In this document: piece after piece, positions 11,301 to 23,509 of the stretch
How positions within the stretch are numbered: position 1 is the first letter of the stretch
How the letters are laid out: each line of letters begins with the position of its first letter
NCBI GenBank assembly: GCA_030762175.1
Contig: JAUJEO010000019.1
Location: forward strand, 3,974,001 to 4,038,000
Direction: 5' to 3'
Source of the DNA: Metallyticus violacea
Taxonomy: Eukaryota > Arthropoda > Insecta > Mantodea > Metallyticidae
DNA: 64,000 bases
Program-made: the position numbers and the translations under genes
Notes under the pieces: model-generated
The model's input: only the letters and a program-made list of their open reading frames with translations
Databases searched by the model: none
Told to the model about the DNA's origin: nothing

Positions 11301-14300
11301 AAAAATTATTTTCGTTTCGAGATTCTTTGCGCATAATATGCTTTTCTGAGGCTATCAAACTAGTATAATGAAAGAGAACCAGTTATCTCAAACAAGAACA
11401 GAAAAAAAGTGATTCTAACGAAGTTTCCAAACTTCGAAAAAAATTTTTTTTCTTTTCGAGATTCTTTGCGCATAATATGCTTTTCTGAGGCTATCAAACT
11501 ACTATAATGAAAGAGAACCAGTTATCTCAAATAAGAACGGAAAAAAGTGATTCAAACGACGTTTCCAAACTTCGAAAAATTTTTTTTTCTTTTCGAGATT
11601 CTTTGCGCATAAAATGCTTTACTGAGGCTATCAAATTGTATAATGAAAGAGAACTAGTTATCTCAAATAAGAACGGAAAAAAGTGATTCTAACGACGTTT
11701 CCAAACTTCGAAAAAAATTTTTTTTCTTTTCGAGATTCTTTGCGCATAATATGCTTTTCTGAGGCTATCAAACTACTATAATGAAAGAGAACCAGTTATC
11801 TCAAATAAGAACGGAAAAAAGTGATTCAAACGACGTTTCCAAACTTCGAAAAAAATTTGTTTTCTTTTCGAGATTCTTTGCGCATAATAGGCTTTACTGA
11901 GGCTATCAAACTGGTATAATGAAAGAGAACCAGTTATCTCAAATAAGAACGGAAAAAAGTGATTCAAACGACGTTTCCAAACTTCGAAAAAATTTTTTTT
12001 TCTTTTCGAGATTCTTTGCGCATAATATGCTTTACTGAGGCTATCAAACTAGTATAATGAAAGAGAACCAGTTATCTCAAATAAGAATGGAAAAAAAGTG
12101 ATTCTAAGGAAGTTTCTAAGCTTCGAAAAAAAATTTTTTTCATTTCGAGATTCTTTGCGCATAATATTATTTTCTGAGGCTATCAAACTACTATAATGAA
12201 AGAGAACCAGTTATCTCAAATAAGAACAGAAAAAAGTGATTCAAACGACGTTTCCAAACTTCAAAAAATTTTTTTTTTCTTTTCGAGATTCTTTGCGCAT
12301 AATATGCTTTACTGAGGATATCAAACTAGTATAATGAAAGAAAACCAGTTATCTCAAATAAGAACGGAAAAACAGTGATTCTAAAGAAGTTTCCAAACTT
12401 CGAAAAAAAATTTTTTTCTTTTCGAGATTCTTTGCGCATAATATGCTTCTCTCAGGCTATCAAACTAGTATAATGAAAGAGAACCAGTTATCTCAAATAA
12501 GAACGGAAAAAAAGTGATTCTAACGAAGTTTCCAAACTTCGAAAAAAATTTTTCTTCTTTTCGAGATTCTTTGCGCATAATATGCTTCTCTGAGGCTATC
12601 AAACTAGTATAATGAAAGAGAACAAGTTATCTCAAACATGAACGGAAAAAAAGTGATTCTAACGAAGTTTCCAAACTTCGAAAAAAATTTTTTTTCTTTT
12701 CGAGATTCTTTGCGCATAATATGCTTTTCTGAGGCTATCAAATTGTATAATGAAAGAGAACTAGTTATCTCAAATAAGAACGGAAAAAAGTGATTCTAAC
12801 GACGTTTCCAAACTTCGAAAAAAAATTTTTTTCTTTTCGAGATTCTTTGCGCATAATATGCTTTTCTGAGGCTATCAAACTACTATAATGAAAGAGAACC
12901 AGTTATCTCAAATAAGAACGGAAAAAAGTGATTCAAACGACGTTTCCAAACTTCGAAAAAAATTTGTTTTCTTTTCGAGATTCTTTGCGCATAATAGGCT
13001 TTACTGAGGCTATCAAACTGGTATAATGAAAGAGAACCAGTTATCTCAAATAAGAACGGAAAAAAGTGATTCAAACGACGTTTCCAAACTTCGAAAAAAA
13101 TTTTTTTTCTTTTCGAGATTCTTTGCGCATAATATGCTTTACTGAGGCTATCAAACTAGTATAATGAAAGAGAACCAGTTATCTCAAATAAGAACGGAAA
13201 AAAGTGATTGAAACGAGGTTTCCAAACTTCGAAAAAAATTTTTTTTCTTTTCGAGATTCTTTGCGCATAATATGCTTTACTGAGGCTATCAAACTAGTAT
13301 AATGAAAGAGAACCAGTTATCTCAAATAAGAACGGAAAAAAAGTGATTCTAACGAAGTATCCAAACTTCGAAAAAAATTTTTTTTCTTTTCGAGATTCTT
13401 TGGGCATAATATGCTTTTCTGAGGCTATCAAACTAGTATAATGAAAGAGAACCAGTTATCTCAAATAAGAACGGAAAAAAAGTGATTCTAACGAAGTTTC
13501 CGAACATCGAAAAAAAATTTTTTTTTTCGTGATTCTTTGCGCATAATATGATTTTCTGAGGCTATCAAACTAGTATAATGAGAGATTACCAGTTATATCA
13601 AATAAGAATGGAAAAAAAGTGATTCTAATGAAGTTTCCAAACTTCGAAAAAAATTTTTTTCTTTTCAAGATTCTTTGCGCATAATTTGCTTTTCTGTGGC
13701 TATCAAACTAGTATAATGAAAGAGAAGCAGTTATCTCAAATAAGAACGGAAAAAAAGTGATTCTAACGAAGTTTCCAAACTTCGAAAAAAATTTTTTTTC
13801 TTTTCGAGATTCTTTGCGCATAATATGCTTTACTGAGGCTATCAAATTAGTATAATGAAAGAGAACATGTTATCTCAAATAAGAACGGAAATAAATTGAT
13901 TCAAATGAAGTTTCCAAACTTCGAAAAAAATTTTTTTTCTTTTCGAGATTCTTTGCGCATAATATGCTTTTCAAGGCTATCAAACTAGTATAATGAAAGA
14001 GAACCAGTTATCTCAAATAAGAAAGGAAAAAAAGTGATTCTAACGAAGTTTCCAAACTTCGAAATAAATTTTTTTTCCTTTCGAGATTCTTTGCGCATAA
14101 TATGCTTTACTGAGGCTATCAAACTAGTATAATGAAAGAGAACCAGTTATCTCAAATAAGAACGGAAAAAAAGTGATACAAACGAAGTTTCCAAACTTAA
14201 AAAAAAAATTTTTTTCGTTTCGAGATTCTTTGCGCATAATATGCTTTTCTGGGGCTATCATACTTGTATAATGAAAGAGAACTAGTTATCTCAAATAAGA

Positions 14301-15780
14301 ACGGAAAAAAAGTGATTCTAACGAAGTTTCCAAACTTCGAAAAAATTTTTTTTCTTTTCGAGATTCTTTACGCATAATAATCTTTTCTGAGGCTATCAAA
14401 GTAGTATAATGAAAGAGATCCAGTTATCTCAAATAAGAATGGAAAAAAAGTGATACAAACGAAGTTTCCAAACTTCAAAAAAAAATTTTTTTCGTTTCGA
14501 GATTCTTTGCGCATAATATGCTTTTCTGAGGCTATCAAACTAGTATAATGAAAGAGAACCAGTTTTCTCAAACAAGAACGGGAAAAAAGTGATTCTAACG
14601 AAGTTTCCAAACTTCGAAAAAAATTTTTCTTCTTTTCGAGATTCTTTGCGCATAATATGCTTTTCTGAGGCTATCAAAGTAGTATAATGAAAGAGAACCA
14701 GTTATCTCAAATAAGAACGGAAAAAAAGTGATTCAAACGAAGTTTCCAAACTTCGAAAAAAAATTTTTTCTTTTCGAGATTCTTTGCGCATAATATGCTT
14801 TTCTGAGGCTATCAAACTAGTATAATGAAAGAGAACCAGTTATCTCAAATAAGAATGGAAAAAAAGTGATTCTAAGGAAGTTTCCAAACATCGAAAAAAT
14901 TTTTTTTTCATTTCGAGATTCCTTGCGCATAATATGCTTTTCTGAGGCTATCAAACTACTATAATGAAAGAGAACCAGTTATCTCAAATAAGAACGGAAA
15001 AAAGTGATTCAAACGACGTTTCCGAACATAGAAAAAAAAATTTTTTTTTCGAGATTCTTTGCGCATAATATGATTTTCTGAGGTTATCAAACTAGTATGA
15101 TGAGAGATTACGAGTTATCTCAAATAAGAATGGAAAAAAAGTGATTCTAACGAAATTTCCAAACTTCGAAAAAATTTTTTTTTCCTTTCGAGATTCTTTG
15201 CGCATAATATGCTTTACTGAGGCTATCAAACTAGTATAATGAAAGAGAACCAGTTATCTCAAATAAGAACGGAAAAAAAGTGATACAAACGAAGTTTCCA
15301 AACTTAAAAAAAAAATTATTTTCGTTTCGAGATTCTTTGCGCATAATATGCTTTTCTGAGGCTATCAAACTAGTATAATGAAAGAGAACCAGTTATCTCA
15401 AACAAGAACAGAAAAAAAGTGATTCTAACGAAGTTTCCAAACTTCGAAAAAAATTTTTTTTCTTTTCGAGATTCTTTGCGCATAATATGCTTTTCTGAGG
15501 CTATCAAACTACTATAATGAAAGAGAACCAGTTATCTCAAATAAGAACGGAAAAAAGTGATTCAAACGACGTTTCCAAACTTCGAAAAATTTTTTTTTCT
15601 TTTCGAGATTCTTTGCGCATAATATGCTTTAATGAGGCTATCAAATTGTATAATGAAAGAGAACTAGTTATCTCAAATAAGAACGGAAAAAAGTGATTCT
15701 AACGACGTTTCCAAACTTCGAAAAAAAATTTTTTTCTTTTCGAGATTCTTTGCGCATAATATGCTTTTCTGAGGCTATCA
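8310..15780 (+). repeat. 3.73 kb (27-monomer) tandem duplication
   Basis: Offset 3,733 is constant for 'ctaagctt' (8,383 and 12,116), the 'caaattgtataatg' monomer (about 9,006 and 12,739), 'ctgtggctatc' (9,961 and 13,694) and 'gagaacatgttatc' (about 10,131 and 13,864). Near 10,660 the first copy lacks two monomers present at about 14,400-14,680, so the offset becomes about 4,010 ('tcaaattgta' at 11,631 and 15,641). The junction lies between 12,033 ('ctttactgagg') and 12,088 ('aagaatgg'). Within the first copy, about 11,630-12,040 is itself a copy of about 9,004-9,414 (offset 2,626). Confidence 0.85.
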
Positions 15781-18700
15781 AACTAGTATAATGAAAGAGA
15801 ACCAGTTATCTCAAATAAGAATGGAAAAAAAGTGATTCTAAGAAAGTTTCCAAACTTCGAAAAAAATTTTTTTTCATTTCGAGATTCCTTGCGCATAATA
15901 TGCTTTTCTGAGGCTATCAAACTACTATAATGAAAGAGAACCAGTTATCTCAAATAAGAACGGAAAAAAGTGATTCAAACGATGTTTCCGAACATCGAAA
16001 AAAAAATTTTTTTTTCGAGATTCTTTGCGCATAATATGATTTTCTGAGGTTATCAAACTAGTATGATGAGAGATTACGAGTTATCTCAAATAAGAATGGA
16101 AAAAAAGTGATTCTAACGAAATTTCCAAACTTCGAAAAAAATTTTTTTTCCTTTCGAGATTCTTTGCGCATAATATGCTTTACTGAGGCTATCAAACTAG
16201 TATAATGAAAGAGAACCAGTTATCTCAAATAAGAACGGAAAAAAGTGATACAAACGAAGTTTCCAAACTTAAAAAAAAAATTTTTTTCGTTTCGAGATTC
16301 TTTGCGCATAATATGCTTTTCTGGGGCTATCATACTTGTATAATGAAAGAGAACCAGTTATCTCAAATAAGAACGGAACAAAAGTGATTCTAACGAAGTT
16401 TCCAAACTTCGAAAAAATTTTTTTTCTTTTCGAGATTCTTTACGCATAATAATCTTTTCTGAGGCTATCAAAGTAGTATAATGAAAGAGAACCAGTTATC
16501 TCAAATAAGAATGGAAAAAAAGTGATACAAACGAAGTTTCCAAACTTCAAAAAAAAATTTTTTTCGTTTCGAGATTCTTTGCGCATAATATGCTTTTCTG
16601 AGGCTATCAAACTAGTATAATGAAAGAGAACCAGTTATCTCAAACAAGAACGGGAAAAAAGTGATTCTAACGAAGTTTCCAAACTTCGAAAAAAATTTTT
16701 CTTCTTTTCGAGATTCTTTGCGCATAATATGCTTTTCTGAGGCTATCAAAGTAGTATAATGAAAGAGAACCAGTTATCTCAAATAAGAACGGGAAAAAAG
16801 TGATTCAAACGAAGTTTCCAAACTTCGAAAAAAAATTTTTTTCTTTTCGAGATTCTTTGCGCATAATATGCTTTTCTGAGGCTATCAAACTAGTATAATG
16901 AAAGAGAACCAGTTATCTCAAATAAGAATGGAAAAAAAGTGATTCTAAGGAAGTTTCCAAACTTCGAAAAAAATTTTTTTTCATTTCGAGATTCCTTGCG
17001 CATAATATGCTTTTCTGAGGCTATCAAACTACTATAATGAAAGAGAACCAGTTATCTCAAATAAGAACGGAAAAAAGTGATTCAAACGACGTTTCCGAAC
17101 ATCGAAAAAAAAATTTTTTTTTCGAGATTCTTTGCGCATAATATGATTTTCTGAGGTTATCAAACTAGTATGATGAGAGATTACGAGTTATCTCAAATAA
17201 GAATGGAAAAAAAGTGATTCTAACGAAATTTCCAAACTTCGAAAAAAATTTTTTTTCCTTTCGAGATTCTTTGCGCATAATATGCTTTACTGAGGCTATC
17301 AAACTAGTATAATGAAAGAGAACCAGTTATCTCAAATAAGAACGGAAAAAAAGTGATACAAACGAAGTTTCCAAACTTAAAAAAAAAATTTTTTTCGTTT
17401 CGAGATTCTTTGCGCATAATATGCTTTTCTGAGGCTATCAAACTAGTATAATGAAAGAGAACCAGTTATCTCAAACAAGAACAGAAAAAAAGTGATTCTA
17501 ACGAAGTTTCCAAACTTCGAAAAAAATTTTTTTTCTTTTCGAGATTCTTTGCGCATAATATGCTTTTTGAGGCTATCAAACTACTATAATGAAAGAGAAC
17601 CAGTTATCTCAAATAAGAACGGAAAAAAGTGATTCAAACGACGTTTCCAAACTTCGAAAAATTTTTTTTTCTTTTCGAGATTCTTTGCGCATAATATGCT
17701 TTACTGAGGCTATCAAACTAGTATAATGAAAGAGAACCAGTTATCTCCAATAAGAAGGGAAAAAAGTGATTCAAACGACGTTTCCAAACTTCGAAAAAAA
17801 ATTTTTTTCTTTTCGAGATTCTTTGGGCATAATATGCTTTACTGAGGCTATCAAACTAGTATAATGAAAGAGAACCAGTTATCTCAAATAAGAACGGAAA
17901 AAAGTGATTTAAACGACGTTTCCAAACTTCGAAAAAAATTTTTTTTCTTATCGAGATTCTTTGCGCATAATATGCTTTACTTAGGCTATCAAACTAGTAC
18001 AATGAAAGAGAACCAGTTATCTCAAACAAGAACGGGAAAAAAGTGATTCTAACGAAGTTTCCAAACTTCGAAAAAAATTTTTCTTCTTTTCGAGATTCTT
18101 TGCGCATAATATGCTTTTCTGAGGCTATCAAAGTAGAATAATGAAAGAGAACCAGTTATCTCAAATAAGAACGGAAAAAAAAGTGATTCAAACGAAGTTT
18201 CCAAACTTCGAAAAAAAATTTTTTTCTTTTCGAGATTCTTTGCGCATAATATGCTTTTCTGAGGCTATCAAACTAGTATAATGAAAGAGAACCAGTTATC
18301 TCAAATAAGAATGGAAAAAAAGTGATTCTAAGGAAGTTTCCAAACTTCGAAAAAAATTTTTTTTCATTTCGAGATTCCTTGCGCATAATATGCTTTTCTG
18401 AGGCTATCAAACTACTATAATGAAAGAGAACCAGTTATCTCAAATAAGAACGGAAAAAAGTGATTCAAACGACGTTTCCGAACATCGAAAAAAAAATTTT
18501 TTTTTCGAGATTCTTTGCGCATAATATGATTTTCTGAGGTTATCAAACTAGTATGATGAGAGATTACGAGTTATCTCAAATAAGAATGGAAAAAAAGTGA
18601 TTCTAACGAAATTTCCAAACTTCGAAAAAAATTTTTTTTCCTTTCGAGATTCTTTGCGCATAATATGCTTTACTGAGGCTATCAAACTAGTATAATGAAA

Positions 18701-19850
18701 GAGAACCAGTTATCTCAAATAAGAACGGAAAAAAAGTGATACAAACGAAGTTTCCAAACTTAAAAAAAAAATTTTTTTCGTTTCCAGATTCTTTGCGCAT
18801 AATATGCTTTTTGAGGCTATCAAACTAGTATAATGAAAGAGAACCAGTTATCTCAAACAAGAACAGAAAAAAAGTGATTCTAACGAAGTGTCCAAACTTC
18901 GAAAAAAATTTTTTTTCTTTTCGAGATTCTTTGCGCATAATATGCTTTTCTGAGGCTATCAAACTACTATAATGAAAGAGAACCAGTTATCTCAAATAAG
19001 AACGGAAAAAAGTAATTCAAACGACGTTTCCAAACTTCGAAAAATTTTTTTTTCTTTTCGAGATTCTTTGCGCATAATATGCTTTACTGAGGCTATCAAA
19101 CTAGTATAATGAAAGAGAACCAGTTATCTCAAATAAGAACGGAAAAAAGTGATTCAAACGACGTTTCCAATCTTCGAAAAAAAATTTTTTTCTTTTCGAG
19201 ATTCTTTGCGCATAATATGCTTTACTGAGGCTATCAAACTAGTATAATGAAAGAGAACCAGTTATCTCAAATAAGAACGGAAAAAAGTGATTTAAACGAC
19301 GTTTCCAAACTTCGAAAAAAATTTTTTTTCTTATCGAGATTCTTTGGGCATAATATGCTTTACTTAGGCTATCAAACTAGTACAATGAAAGAGAACCAGT
19401 TATCTCAAACAAGAACGGGAAAAAAGTGATTCTAACGAAGTTTCCAAACTTCTAAAAAAATTTTTCTTCTTTTCGAGGTTCTTTGCGCATAATATGCTTT
19501 TCTGAGGCTATCAAAGTAGTATAATGAAAGAGAACCAGTTATCTCAAATAAGAACGGAAAAAAAGTGATTCAAACGAAGTTTCCAAACTTCGAAAAAAAA
19601 TTTTTTTCTTTTCGAGATTCTTTGCGCATAATATGCTTTTCTGAGGCTATCAAACTAGTATAATGAAAGAGAACCAGTTATCTCAAATAAGAATGGAAAA
19701 AAAGTGATTCTAAGGAAGTTTCCAAACTTCGAAAAAAATTTTTTTTCATTTCGAGATTCCTTGCGCATAATATGCTTTTCTGAGGCTATCAAACTACTAT
19801 AATGAAAGAGAACCAGTTATCTCAAATAAGAACGGAAAAAAGTGATTCAA
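15780..19850 (+). repeat. 8- and 10-monomer repeats ('gtatgatgagagattacgag')
   Basis: The rare 'tatgatgagagattacgag' occurs at 16,062, 17,169 and 18,552, that is 1,107 bp (8 monomers) then 1,383 bp (10 monomers) apart, with matching subtype order around each. Earlier copies of the mark are at 11,086 and 15,096, and a variant 'tatgatgatag' is at about 1,681. The series recurs at 40,626, 41,732 and 43,113. Confidence 0.85.
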
Positions 19851-20730
19851 ACGACGTTTCCAAACTTCTAAAAATTTTTTTTTATTTTCGAGATTCTTTG
19901 CGCATAATATGCTTTTCTGAGGCTATATAATTAGTATAATGAAAGAGAACCAGTTATCTCAAATAAGAACGGAAAAAAAGTGATTCTAACGAAGTTTCCG
20001 AACATCGAAAAAAAAAATTTTTTTTTCGAGTTTCTTTGCGCATAATATGATTTTCTGAGGTTATCAAACTAGTATAATGAGAGATTACGAGTTATCTCAA
20101 ATAAGAATGGAAAAAAAGTGATTCTAACGAAATTTCCAAAGTTCGAAAAAATTTTTTTTTCCTTTCGAGATTCTTTGCGCATAATATGCTTTACTGAGGC
20201 TATCAAACTAGTATAATGAAAGAGAACCAGTTATCTCAAATAAGAACGGAAAAAAAGTGATACAAACGAAGTTTCCAAACTTAAAAAAAAAATTTTTTCT
20301 TTTCGAGATTCTTTGCGCATAATATGCTTTTCTGAGGCTATCAAACTAGTATAATGAAAGAGAACCAGTTATCTCAAACAAGAACAGAAAAAAAAGTGAT
20401 TCTAACGTAGTTTCCAAACTTCGAAAAAAATTTGTTTTCTTTTCGAGATTCTTTGCCCATAATATGCTTTACTGAGGCTATTAAATTAGTATAATGAAAG
20501 AGAACCAGTTATCTCAAATAAGAACGGAAAAAAAGTGATACAAACGAAGTTTCCAAACTTCAAAAAAAAATTTTTTTGGTTTCGAGATTCTTTGCGCATA
20601 ATATGCATTTCTGAGGCTATCAAACTAGTATAATGAAAGAGAACCAGTTATCTCAAATAAGAACGGAAAAAAGTGATTCTAACGAAGTTTCCAAACTTCA
20701 AAAAAAATTTTTTTTCGTTTCGAGATTCTT

Positions 20731-21000
20731 TGCGCATAAAATGCTTCTTTGAGGGTATCAAACTAGTATAATGAAAGAGAACCAGTTATCTCAAACAAGA
20801 ACGGAAAAAAAGTGATTCTAACGCAGTTTCCAAACTTTTTTTTCTTTTCGAGATTCTTTGCGCATAATATGCTTTTCTGAGGCTATCAAACTGTATAATG
20901 AAAGAGAACCAGTTATCTCAAATAAGAACGGAAAAAAGTGATTCAAACGACGTTTCCAAACTTCGAAAAAAATTTTTTTTCTTTTCGAGATTTGCGCATA
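20731..21000 (+). repeat. Three-indel marker haplotype, copy 1
   Basis: In order: 'cgcataaaatgcttctttgag'-type end, a monomer with 'cgcagtttccaaac' and an 11 bp deletion removing the right dyad arm and the A run (at 20,831), 'caaactgtataatg' (2 bp shorter than 'caaactagtataatg'), and 'cgagatttgcgc' (3 bp shorter). The deletion could have used the short T repeats flanking it. The adjacent 'taggataatg' monomer is absent in this copy. Confidence 0.85.
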
Positions 21001-23509
21001 ATATGCTTTACTGAGGCTATCAAACTAGTATAATGAAAGAGAACCAGTTATCTCAAATAAGAACGGAAAAAAAGTGTTTCTAACGAAGTTTCCAAACTTC
21101 GCAAAAAATTTTTTTTTCTTTTCGAGATTCTTTGCGCATAATATGCTTTACTGAGGCTATCAAACTAGTATAATGAAAGAGAACCAGTTATCTCAAATAA
21201 GAACGGAAAAAAAGTGATACAAACGAAGTTTCCAAACTTCAAAAAAAAATTTTTTTCTTTTCGAGATTCTTTGCGCATAATATGCTTTTCTGAGGCTATC
21301 AAACTAGTATAATGAAAGAGAACCAGTTATCTCAAACAAGAACGGAAAAAAGTGATTCAAACGACGTTTCCAATCTTCGAAAAAAATTTTTTTTCTTTTC
21401 GAGATTCTTTGCGCATAATATGCTTTACTGAGGGTATCAAACTAGTATAATGAAAGAGAACCAGTTATCTCAAATAAGAACGGAAAAAAGTGATTTAAAC
21501 GACGTTTCCAAACTTCGAAAAAAATTTTTTTTCTTTTCGAGATTCTTTGCGCATAATATGCTTTACTTAGGCTATCAAACTAATACAATGAAAGAGAACC
21601 AGTTATCTCAAATAAGAACGGAAAAAAGTGATTCTAACGAAGTTTCCAAACTTGGAAAACATTTTTTTTCTTTTCGAGATTCTTTGCGCATAATATGCTT
21701 TTCTGAGGCTATCAAACTACTATAATGAAAGAGAACCAGTTATCTCAAATAAGAACGGAAAAAAGTGATTCAAACAACGTTTCCAAACTTCTAAAAATTT
21801 TTTTTTATTTTCGAGATTCTTTGCGCATAATATGCTTTTCTGAGGCTATATAATTAGTATAATGAAAGAGAACCAGTTATCTCAAATAAGAACGGAAAAA
21901 AAGTGATTCTAACGAAGTTTCCGAACATCGAAAAAAATTTTTTTTTTCGAGATTCTTTGCGCATAATATGATTTTCTGAGGCTATCAAACTAGTATAATG
22001 AGAGATTACCAGTTATCTCAAATAAGAATGGAAAAAAAGTGATTCTAATGAAGTTTCCAAGCTTCAAAAAAAATTTTTTTTCGTTTCGAGATTCTTTGCG
22101 CATAATATGCTTTTCTGAGGCTATCAAACTAGTATAATGAAAGAGAACCAGTTATCTCAAATAAGAACGGAAAAAAAGTGAATCTAACGAAGTTTCCAAA
22201 CTTCGAAAAAAATTTTTTTTCGTTTCGAGATTCTTTGCGCATAATATGCTTTACTGAGGCTATCAAATTAGTATAATGAAAGAGAACCAGTTATCTCAAA
22301 TAAGAACGCAAAAAAGTGATACAAACGAAGTTTCCAAACTTCAAAAAAAAATTTTTTTCGTTTCGAGATTCTTTGCGCATAATATGCTTTTCTGAGGCTA
22401 TCAAACTAGTATAATGAAAGAGAACCAGTTATCTCAAATAAGAACGGAAAAAAAGTGATTCAAACGAAGTTTCCAAACTTGGAAAAAAAAATTTTTTCTT
22501 TTCGAGATTCTTTGCCCATAATATGCTTTTCTGGGGCTATCATACTTGTATAATGAAAGAGAACCAGTTATCTCAAATAAGAACGGAAAAAAAGTGATTC
22601 TAACGAAGTTTCCAAACTTCGAAAAAATTTTTTTTCTTTTCGAGATTCCTTACGCATAATATGCTTTTCTGAGGCTATCAAAGTAGTATAATGAAAGAGA
22701 ACCAGTTATCTCAAATAAGAACGGAAAAAAAGTGATACATACGAAGTTTCCAAACTTATAAAAATTTTTTTTTATTTTCGAGATTCTTTGCGCATAATAT
22801 GCTTTTCTGAGGCTATATAATTAGTATAATGAAAGAGAACCAGTTATCTCAAATAAGAACAGAAAAAAAGTGATTCTAACGAAGTTTCCGAACATCGAAA
22901 AAAAATTTTTTTTTTCGAGATTCTTTGCGCATAATATGATTTTCTGAGGCTATCAAACTAGTATAATGAGAGATTACCAGTTATCTCAAATAAGAATGGA
23001 AAAAAAGTGATTCTAATGAAGTTTCCAAACTTCGAAAAAAATTTTTTTTCTTTTCAAGATTCTTTGCGCATAATTTGCTTTTCTGTGTCTATCAAACTAG
23101 TATAATGAAAGAGAAACAGTTATCTCAAATAAGAACGGAAAAAAAGTGATTCTAACGAAGTTTCCAAACTTCGAAAAAAATTGTTTTTCTTTTCGAGATT
23201 CTTTGCGCATAATATGCTTTACTGAGGCTATCAAATTAGTATAATGAAAGAGAACCAGTTATCTCAAATAAGAACGGAAATAAATTGATTCAAACGAAGT
23301 TTCCAAACTTCGAAAAAAAATTTTTTCTTTTCGAGATTCTTTGCGCATAATATGCTTTTCAAGGCTATCAAACTAGTATAATGAAAGAGAACCAGTTATT
23401 AAAATAAGAAAGGAAAAAAAGTGATTCTAACGAAGTTTCCAAACTTCGAAATAAATTTTTTTTCCTTTCGAGATTCTTTGCGCATAATATGCTTTACTGA
23501 GGCTATCAA

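Noticed and set aside
20831..20852. Assembly error as the cause of the 11 bp A-tract deletion
   Set aside because: It recurs ten times with the same linked changes ('cgcag', 2 bp and 3 bp deletions), so it is an inherited variant and not a homopolymer artefact.
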